DNA of 64,000 bases from an uncultured OCS116 cluster bacterium (lineage in GTDB: Bacteria > Pseudomonadota > Alphaproteobacteria > Rhizobiales > TMED25): the NCBI GenBank assembly GCA_902613795.1, contig CACMIP010000002.1, forward strand, positions 17,466 to 81,465. The letters run 5' to 3'. Positions 57,960-64,000 of this stretch are shown piece by piece. The position numbers were made by a program, and so were the translations under genes. The stretch's first letter is position 1; every line of letters begins with the position of its first letter. Below the pieces are notes generated by a model that was not told the origin of the DNA, did not search any database, and saw only the letters and a program-made list of their open reading frames with translations.

Positions 57960-58724
57960 TTATTTGTTAATGCTGATTGCATTTGCCTGTCTTCCGTAAT
58001 CCATTTCCTTTAGATGAAGAGATCTTCTAAAAGAAAAAAATTCATTACTATTTTCATATGTGCATTTTTTTATATAACCAACTTCTCTAATGCCACAATT
58101 TATAATTTTATTTATGCAATATCGAGGTAAATCAAAACAATATTTTTGATTTTTTTGGATAAAGAGCTCTTTATTTTTATTATCATCAGTCATAAAATCC
58201 TCCAAAAAATCACTGCCAACTTCATATGATTTTTGTTGTATACAGGGCCCTATTACTATTGATATGTTTTCTATTTTTCCACCTAATTCCCGTACCTTCA
58301 TTACTGTATTTTCTATAATATTATTTTTAGCTCCTTTCCAACCTGCATGTATGGCACCAATTATATTTTTTTGTCTCTCGTGAAGTAATATGGGAACGCA
58401 ATCGGCTGTCAAAATGCAAAGAACTAGTTTTTCACTTTTTGTCACTAGCGCATCTGCTGTGACATTATGAGAGTCATTTTCTGTAATTATTTTGCATATA
58501 TTTGTGTGTTTTTGTATTGGTATTACAAGACTCGCATCTTCTTTGCCGAGCTCTTGTAAAACTTTTTTTCTATTTTTACTAGTGTTCAAGTTTGAGTCAT
58601 CTGACCTGCTGCTGCAATTTAGACTTTTATAAATGCCGTTAGAGTATCCTCCATTGCGCGTGAAGAAGCCATAGCTACAGCCACTTAGGTAATTTTTTTT
58701 TGATTTTATAAAATTCTTTTTCAT
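57960..58724 (-). CDS. pgeF: Peptidoglycan editing factor / purine nucleosidase family (PgeF)
   Basis: Copper/zinc-dependent enzyme of the YfiH/laccase-domain family, which removes misincorporated amino acids from peptidoglycan precursors and in some members acts on nucleosides. The 254 residues have YGFFTRNGGYSNGIYKSLNC, the active Cys in ILTADCVPILL and the His in IGAIHAGWKGAKNNI. It overlaps midA by four bases. Confidence 0.9.
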   Translation of the reverse strand: MKKNFIKSKKNYLSGCSYGFFTRNGGYSNGIYKSLNCSSRSDDSNLNTSKNRKKVLQELGKEDASLVIPIQKHTNICKIITENDSHNVTADALVTKSEKLVLCILTADCVPILLHERQKNIIGAIHAGWKGAKNNIIENTVMKVRELGGKIENISIVIGPCIQQKSYEVGSDFLEDFMTDDNKNKELFIQKNQKYCFDLPRYCINKIINCGIREVGYIKKCTYENSNEFFSFRRSLHLKEMDYGRQANAISINK

Positions 58725-59803
58725 TTCATTTTTTCTGGTACTGTAGAATTATTATTTGAAAAGTATAGAACCTTAAATAATTTACCCATCTTATCAGGAT
58801 CAATTAATCGGTGATACTGTCTATCCAGTTTATTTTTATATTCATCACTTGTATTTGATCTCAATATTTTATATCTCTCAAAGAATCCCAAACTTAGCAG
58901 GAAGTCACTCTGATTAATTGGCCCAAATGAATTTATATTCATAGTTCTTGCAATTTCTTGATATCTTTTTATGTCTATCAAGCTCGTTAAGTCAGTGTTG
59001 CCTGGCTCATAGAAAATAGACCTTTTTTTATGTCTTGAGATTGCTTGCATTGTATCACCTGCTCCACCTGTTATTTTGGCGTAGTCTAAAATTAACAGAC
59101 CGCCATTTTTTGATATATTTTCAAAAATTATTTTTAATATATCATCTTGTTTAGGTGAGATTTCATAAACTCCATCGCTATTTAATTCATGTTCTAGAAA
59201 GTCTAAATCAGTGGGTCGTCCTTTTTGTTTATCAATGACAGAGTAAGTGAGTTGACCAAGATCATCTAAGCCGATAGCCCTTTCTTTCCAATTACCGGCG
59301 TCACGAATATATTGTTTTATTGGTATTGCATCAAAAAATTCATTTGCGATAAAGAAGTTTATGCCATCAGGTATTTTCTTCAGCGTACTTACTCTCTTGA
59401 AATTATAATCAATATTTCGTGATTGTTCTTCTTTAAGAGTTTCACTTGTGTCATACAACCAAATATTGATTGATTTATAAAAATCCGGAAATTTTTTTGA
59501 AACTCGATGAATATCACTCATCATTAAACCATTTCCTGGCCCTAATTCTATGATATTAATGTTTTGTTTCCCAATATTTTGCCATGCGGTGATTAGCCAG
59601 ATCGCAATCATTTCACCAAACATTTGACTGACCTCAGGCGCTGTAATGAAATCACGGTCAGCGCCAATCGGTCTCTTGTATTTATAATAACCAAAATCTT
59701 CATCTTGAAGGCATAATGCCATATATTCTTCGATTGTAATAAGCCCATCTTGATAAATTTTGTTTTTGATTTTTTCTTCTAGATTTCTAAATTTTTTTTC
59801 CAT
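58721..59803 (-). CDS. MidA/NDUFAF7-family SAM-dependent methyltransferase
   Basis: A 360-residue methyltransferase of the DUF185 family. In mitochondria the NDUFAF7 homologue methylates an arginine of a complex I subunit. Motifs are ITIEEYMALCLQDEDFGYY, GADRDFITAPEVSQMFGEMIAIW and the SAM site INIIELGPGNGLMMSDI, plus IANEFFDAIPIKQY. It overlaps lgt by 17 bases and pgeF by four. The bacterial substrate is unknown. Confidence 0.9.
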   Translation of the reverse strand: MEKKFRNLEEKIKNKIYQDGLITIEEYMALCLQDEDFGYYKYKRPIGADRDFITAPEVSQMFGEMIAIWLITAWQNIGKQNINIIELGPGNGLMMSDIHRVSKKFPDFYKSINIWLYDTSETLKEEQSRNIDYNFKRVSTLKKIPDGINFFIANEFFDAIPIKQYIRDAGNWKERAIGLDDLGQLTYSVIDKQKGRPTDLDFLEHELNSDGVYEISPKQDDILKIIFENISKNGGLLILDYAKITGGAGDTMQAISRHKKRSIFYEPGNTDLTSLIDIKRYQEIARTMNINSFGPINQSDFLLSLGFFERYKILRSNTSDEYKNKLDRQYHRLIDPDKMGKLFKVLYFSNNNSTVPEKMK

Positions 59804-60596
59804 TTTTTCTATCTAATAGTATTATTCCCAGAATCATCATGGGAATAGAGATAATCATGCCAATTGTAACATGATCAAAAATATATCCGATTTGTTGATC
59901 TGGCAGTCTATATATTTCTGATATTATTCTAAAAACTCCATAAAAAATAAGGAATATTGCTGATGCATTGCCTGGGGTTCTTAGAATACGATATCTTTTA
60001 CATGCGACTAATAATATAAAAAATAAAACCAAGCCTTCCAATATCGCTTCGTATATTTGCGATGGATGTCTAGAAACAAGTTCTCCAGTTGGATATATGA
60101 CAGACCAAGGAAGATCGGATGGCTTACCAATTAATTCATGATTTATGAAATTTGATATTCTACCAAAAAAGATACCAATAGGCGCAGAAATTGCCAATAG
60201 ATCTGCCAATGATAAGAAGTTTGATTTATATTTTTTTGAAAATATTAGTGCTGAAATGATTATACCAATGAGGCCGCCATGAAATGACATTCCGCCATTC
60301 CAAATTTTATATATTTCATCAAGATTTTCTAAAAAGTAAGGTAGATCGTAAATTAAAACATATCCAAAACGACCACCAAATATGATACCAATAATAGCCC
60401 ATGGAAGAAAATTGCTAATCATTTCTCTACCAATGAATTTATCTGCAGCGTGATCACGAATAAATTTAGAAGATATATATATCCAGCCAAGCAGGAGGCC
60501 CAGACCATAGGATAATCCGTACCAGTGAATATTAATTGGTCCGATTTGAATCGCTACGGGGTCAATAACGGGCATGAGCATTGCAATTACATACAT
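59787..60596 (-). CDS. lgt: Prolipoprotein diacylglyceryl transferase
   Basis: Transfers diacylglycerol from phosphatidylglycerol to the lipobox cysteine of prolipoproteins such as Pal in this window. The 269 residues carry IDPVAIQIGPINIHWYGLSYGLG, the signature GRISNFINHELIGKPSDLPW (residues near 143-162) and HPSQIYEAILEG. About seven membrane helices. The ATG at 60596 has AAAGG upstream; ATGs at 60581 and 60575 are alternatives. Confidence 0.95.
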   Translation of the reverse strand: MYVIAMLMPVIDPVAIQIGPINIHWYGLSYGLGLLLGWIYISSKFIRDHAADKFIGREMISNFLPWAIIGIIFGGRFGYVLIYDLPYFLENLDEIYKIWNGGMSFHGGLIGIIISALIFSKKYKSNFLSLADLLAISAPIGIFFGRISNFINHELIGKPSDLPWSVIYPTGELVSRHPSQIYEAILEGLVLFFILLVACKRYRILRTPGNASAIFLIFYGVFRIISEIYRLPDQQIGYIFDHVTIGMIISIPMMILGIILLDRKNGKKI

Positions 60597-60677
60597 TTAC
60601 AAAAATTACCTTTAATTTTTAATTTTAATATATCATAATTACGTTAGAAAATACTTTTAACAATGAATGGAGAATTT

Positions 60678-60944
60678 ATGAGTCAGTCGAACTCAAACTT
60701 ATTTAGTAAATTAACCGAAATATTGTCGGAAACAGCAGGGGCCGCCAGTGGGGTAAGAAAGGAAATTGAGATAATAGTAAAATCTCAAGTCGAGAAGTTA
60801 TTGAATGATTTTGAAGTTGTTCAACGCGATGAATTTGATTTAATAAAAGAAATGCTGATTAAAGAGAAAGAAAAAAGTACGCTTCTTGAAAAAAAATTAA
60901 ATGAAATAGAGAAGAAATTAAAAAAAAGAAATTCTACAAAGTAG
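60678..60944 (+). CDS. ubiK: UbiK-family accessory factor (BMFP)
   Basis: A protein of about 88 residues that is mainly coiled coil. The N-terminal helix NSNLFSKLTEILSETAGAAS is followed by EIIVKSQVEKLLNDFEVVQRDEFDLIKEML, the pattern of the BMFP/UbiK family, which promotes ubiquinone synthesis under aerobic conditions. GGAG five bases before the ATG at 60678 favours that start over the ATG at 60663. It is divergent from lgt. Confidence 0.85.
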   Translation: MSQSNSNLFSKLTEILSETAGAASGVRKEIEIIVKSQVEKLLNDFEVVQRDEFDLIKEMLIKEKEKSTLLEKKLNEIEKKLKKRNSTK

Positions 60945-61052
60945 TGGATAAGTCACGAAGATATCGAAATAAAATACACTCCTAGCCAGCGTAAATAAAA
61001 AATTAATCATTTAGCTTAAAATGGTAAATAGGTAAATTTACTTTTTTGTGCA

Positions 61053-61550
61053 ATGGAAGATTTATTATTTTTAAATAAAAAAAAGCATCCACTTGATGTA
61101 ATTGAAGAAATTATAGACTCGCAGAGCTATACATTTAAAAGATCATTTCAAGATGAACTGGACTTGTGGATATCAAGTAGGAGATCAAATTTTCGAATTA
61201 ATTTTAATTGGAATAGCAAATTAGAGGGTATTCATATTATTGTTTTTTTTGAAACAAAGATACCAGAATATAGACAGGATGAGGTATATAAATTAACTAT
61301 AAAAATTAATCAATTAATTTGGTTGGGACATTTTGATATCTGGAGTGACGAACTAATGCCAGTGTTTAGATATAATTTGCTGCTTTCTGGAGGCCTTATA
61401 CCCACTAATATTCAATTCAATTCTTTACTCAGGCATATAACGGATACTTGTGAAAAATTTTTTCCATCTTTCCAATACGTTATTTGGGGAGGAAATAATG
61501 CTGACGAAGCTATAAAAAATTCAATATTTACGACGGCTGGGGAATCTTGA
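61053..61550 (+). CDS. YbjN-family protein
   Basis: A 165-residue cytosolic protein with the YbjN fold pattern. HPLDVIEEIIDSQSYTFKR at the start, ELDLWISSRRSNFRINFNWN in the middle, and ALL..-type helices later with GHFDIWSDELMPVFRYNLLLSGG. YbjN proteins resemble type III secretion chaperones and affect stress and motility, but the function is open. It overlaps proC by four bases (TTGA) and lies between ubiK and proC, as in many alphaproteobacteria. Confidence 0.85.
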   Translation: MEDLLFLNKKKHPLDVIEEIIDSQSYTFKRSFQDELDLWISSRRSNFRINFNWNSKLEGIHIIVFFETKIPEYRQDEVYKLTIKINQLIWLGHFDIWSDELMPVFRYNLLLSGGLIPTNIQFNSLLRHITDTCEKFFPSFQYVIWGGNNADEAIKNSIFTTAGES

Positions 61551-62368
61551 GTTTACAAACACTAAAAAAATTGTCTCTTATTGGTATGGGCAGGATGGGC
61601 AAGTCCATGGTAGATGGATGGTTAAATAGTGGTTTAAGCGCAAACAAGATACAGATTATTGACCCAAATATAAGTATTAATGATAAATTCGTAACTGAAA
61701 ATAATCTGAGTATGAAATCTCTTGAAGAAATCGACTCAACTCAAGGAATAATAGTCATTGCCGTAAAACCTCAAGTTGTAGAAAATGTTCTAATTACGCT
61801 AAGGGGGAAGTTAACATCAGCAACAACAATAATATCGATTGTTGCAGGTTACTCAACCAAAGATATTAGGAATTATATTGGAAAGGCACCCAAATTGATT
61901 AGGGCGATGCCAAACACACCGGCTGCAATCGGGAAGGGTATGACAGCAATATTTTCTGACAGCGCTCTAGACCAAAATATAAGATCAGAAGCCGAGGCTC
62001 TGTTCAGTGCAATTGGAAAGTATTGCTGGATAGAAGACGAAGATCATATGCATCTTATAACTGCTGTATCTGGAAGTGGCCCGGCTTATTATTATTTACT
62101 TACTGAATGTTTGATTGAAATTGCGAGCAGCTGCGGTCTTGAGAAAGATACTGCGGCATTACTTGTTGAACAAACTTTTGTGGGTTCTGCGGCATTGGCA
62201 GAAACTTCTCCGAGTGTTTCTCTAACTCAACACCGTCAAAATGTTACCTCACCAGGTGGAACAACAGAAGCGGCATTGAAAATATTGATGGAAGATGATA
62301 AATTAAAGGGACTATTAGATTTAGCTATTAATAGTGCAGTTGAGAGAAGCAAAAATCTCTCAAAATAA
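61547..62368 (+). CDS. proC: Pyrroline-5-carboxylate reductase
   Basis: Last step of proline synthesis, reducing pyrroline-5-carboxylate with NAD(P)H. The 273 residues contain LIGMGRMGKSMVDGWLNSGL (Rossmann), VIAVKPQVVENVL, RAMPNTPAAIGKGMTA, AVSGSGPAYYYLLTECL and the C-terminal signature NVTSPGGTTEAAL. The TTG start overlaps the ybjN stop. It precedes a TetR-like gene by 24 bases. Confidence 0.95.
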   Translation: MSLQTLKKLSLIGMGRMGKSMVDGWLNSGLSANKIQIIDPNISINDKFVTENNLSMKSLEEIDSTQGIIVIAVKPQVVENVLITLRGKLTSATTIISIVAGYSTKDIRNYIGKAPKLIRAMPNTPAAIGKGMTAIFSDSALDQNIRSEAEALFSAIGKYCWIEDEDHMHLITAVSGSGPAYYYLLTECLIEIASSCGLEKDTAALLVEQTFVGSAALAETSPSVSLTQHRQNVTSPGGTTEAALKILMEDDKLKGLLDLAINSAVERSKNLSK

Positions 62369-62392
62369 TTTATCAATCTTGAGGTCAATAAA

Positions 62393-63001
62393 TTGGCAGA
62401 TTTAAATAAAAAACAGATCATTGCAGCTTTCATAGATATTTTAAAGAGAAATAGCTATAGCTCTATCACAATTGAAAAAATTGCAAGAAAAGCAAAAGTA
62501 AAAAAAGAAATAATTATGTCTGAGTTTATTGATGTTGACTCAATAGCACTTCAATATCTTAATGAAGTTGATATTGAAACGTTACATTTAGCAAAAGAGG
62601 ACTCGGACTCAAATAATCCCAAAGATATTATGTTTAATATCATCATTAATAGACTGGAAATATACGATAGGAGTCGTGCTGCTGTTCTCAATTTGTTAGA
62701 TGGAAAATCTGACTTTAGGTTAAGATATATAGCAACATTGCCTAGATTAATAAAAATCTTTGATCTTATTTATGATAATAAAAATCATATAAGTTTGAAA
62801 AAATTATCTAGAGATGTTGGATTTCTATACATCTACAAACAAGTATTGCGCGCTTGGATGATAAATAAGGAGATACCGGAGCTAATGACTATGACTGATA
62901 AAAAACTTATGAGAGCCGGTGATATTTATAGCTATATCAGCAAACCGGTTACTATTCTAGACGATCTACTATGTAAGCCACTAAAGACCAAGAAAAATTA
63001 G
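62393..63001 (+). CDS. TetR-like regulator
   Basis: A 202-residue protein whose first 50 residues form a helix-turn-helix of TetR type (KKQIIAAFIDILKRNSYSSITIEKIARKAKVKKEIIMSEF). The rest is helical without a recognisable ligand signature. TTG start preceded by GAGG. Many alphaproteobacteria have a TetR-like or COQ9-related gene in this position after proC. Whether it controls neighbours is not evident. The C-terminus is Lys-rich. Confidence 0.75.
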   Translation: MADLNKKQIIAAFIDILKRNSYSSITIEKIARKAKVKKEIIMSEFIDVDSIALQYLNEVDIETLHLAKEDSDSNNPKDIMFNIIINRLEIYDRSRAAVLNLLDGKSDFRLRYIATLPRLIKIFDLIYDNKNHISLKKLSRDVGFLYIYKQVLRAWMINKEIPELMTMTDKKLMRAGDIYSYISKPVTILDDLLCKPLKTKKN

Positions 63002-63095
63002 CAATTAAAAATAAAAATATATAGTTTTTTTCTTCCAGAAAAGATAACAATATTGTATATACTGCATATAAGTATTTCAAATATAGAGATGTTTC

Positions 63096-63965
63096 ATGGC
63101 TCCACATTTTGACAATAGAGAAGGTTATATTTGGTTCAACGGTGATTTTGTCGATTGGGCTGATGTAAAACTGCATGTTCTTAGTCATGCATTGCATTAT
63201 GCGAGCTCTGTCTTTGAAGGCGAAAGAGTCTACAAGAAAAAAATATTTAAGCTAAATGAACATACTGAACGACTCTTTTACTCAGCGAATACAATGGATA
63301 TGGAAATACCTTATACTATGGATGAAGTAAATGAAGCATGCAACTCTACTGTCAAAAAAAATAAAATCATTGATGGTTATGTTAGGCCAATTGCATGGAG
63401 AGGAGCAGAAATGATGGGTGTGTCTGCACAAAATACAAAAATCAATTTTGCAGTTGCTGTTTGGGAATGGCCATCATACTTTGATCCGGAAGAAAGGCTT
63501 AAAGGTATTCGTCTGTCACTATCCAAGTGGAGGAGGCCTTCGCCTGAGACCATACCTTGTGATACTAAAGCCGCAGGCTTGTATATGATCTGCACTCTCT
63601 CAAAGCATGACGCTGAGAAAAACGGATACGCAGACTCATTAATGTTAGATTTTCAAGGTTACGTTGCTGAGGCTACGGGAGCAAATGTTTTCTTTATAAA
63701 AGACAATGAAATTCATACGCCTAGCCCAGATTGTTTTTTAGATGGTATAACAAGAAGAACAGTCATAGAGCTTGCTAAGATGAGAGGCTTATCAATCGTC
63801 GAAAGAAAGATATTACCAGAGGAAATGGCAGAATTTAATGAGTGTTTCTTGACTGGAACAGCTGTTGAGGTCACCCCAGTATCACAAATTGGTCAGTATG
63901 ATTTTAAACCAGGTCAGATTACAAAAGACTTAATGGAAGACTACATAAATCTGGTAAATAAATAG
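63096..63965 (+). CDS. ilvE: Branched-chain amino acid aminotransferase
   Basis: Transaminates leucine, isoleucine and valine with 2-oxoglutarate, a pyridoxal-phosphate fold-type IV enzyme. The 289 residues begin with GYIWFNGDFVDWADVKLHVLSHALHYASSVFEGERVY, contain RPIAWRG, the catalytic Lys in IPCDTKAAGLYM (near residue 160) and EATGANVFFI plus CFLTGTAVEVTPV. All key residues are present. It is the last gene of the window; the final 35 bases are non-coding with no clear terminator. Confidence 0.96.
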   Translation: MAPHFDNREGYIWFNGDFVDWADVKLHVLSHALHYASSVFEGERVYKKKIFKLNEHTERLFYSANTMDMEIPYTMDEVNEACNSTVKKNKIIDGYVRPIAWRGAEMMGVSAQNTKINFAVAVWEWPSYFDPEERLKGIRLSLSKWRRPSPETIPCDTKAAGLYMICTLSKHDAEKNGYADSLMLDFQGYVAEATGANVFFIKDNEIHTPSPDCFLDGITRRTVIELAKMRGLSIVERKILPEEMAEFNECFLTGTAVEVTPVSQIGQYDFKPGQITKDLMEDYINLVNK

Positions 63966-64000
63966 ATCTTTTGCCTGATTTCAAAGACTAAAAACTCTCC

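Overview
The window is a gene-dense, AT-rich stretch of an alphaproteobacterial chromosome. The evidence for the class is the CtrA response regulator beside the ChpT phosphotransferase, the tkt / small coiled-coil / zapA / 6S RNA / 5-FCL order, a serC leader ahead of serC-serA-purA, rpoH beside an RluA-type pseudouridine synthase, an EipA-like (DUF1134) protein, and a three-gene petABC operon. The base composition, almost absent spacers, frequent TTG starts and lack of mobile elements suggest a streamlined, possibly pelagic lineage. That ecological reading is inference; no rRNA gene is present to place it.

Layout: 1-6.3 kb carries truncated tkt, a divergon to zapA, 6S RNA, 5-FCL, ymdB, yebC and ruvCAB. 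6.4-15.0 kb carries tolQRAB-pal, tilS, ftsH and glmM (envelope integrity, tRNA-Ile lysidine, membrane proteolysis, amino-sugar synthesis). 15.0-22.7 kb holds a drug/metabolite exporter, serC-serA-purA, a cytochrome b561, an MFS carrier and rpoH. 22.8-29.9 kb holds rluD, small envelope proteins, cysQ, the chpT/ctrA cell-cycle pair, yajQ, mnmA and a tRNA-Met(CAT).

29.9-44.1 kb, starting right after that tRNA, is the accessory, catabolic part. It contains two paralogous MFS carriers around an HpcH/HpaI aldolase, a glyoxalase, an unrecognised internally duplicated protein paired with a GMC oxidoreductase, an alpha/beta hydrolase, and a tight operon of a Gfo/Idh/MocA dehydrogenase, E1-alpha, E1-beta and a free-standing lipoyl domain. 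A MATE exporter, a lactonase-like amidohydrolase and a further MFS carrier follow. This is the best place to look for undescribed metabolism.

44.1-64 kb returns to housekeeping: a phosphoesterase, msrA, glutathionyl-hydroquinone reductase, a GNAT, DUF1285, NUDIX, DUF6111, cca, hemF, trmL, petABC, apt, then a long minus-strand run lgt-midA-pgeF-prs-rplY-pth-ychF, and finally ubiK-ybjN-proC-tetR-like-ilvE.

No intergenic stretch exceeds 300 bases; the longest are tkt/DUF4164 (241 bases) and ctrA/yajQ (256 bases). All nine convergent gene junctions lie between 8 bases of overlap and 3 bases of gap. I see no CRISPR array, insertion sequence, prophage or rRNA.
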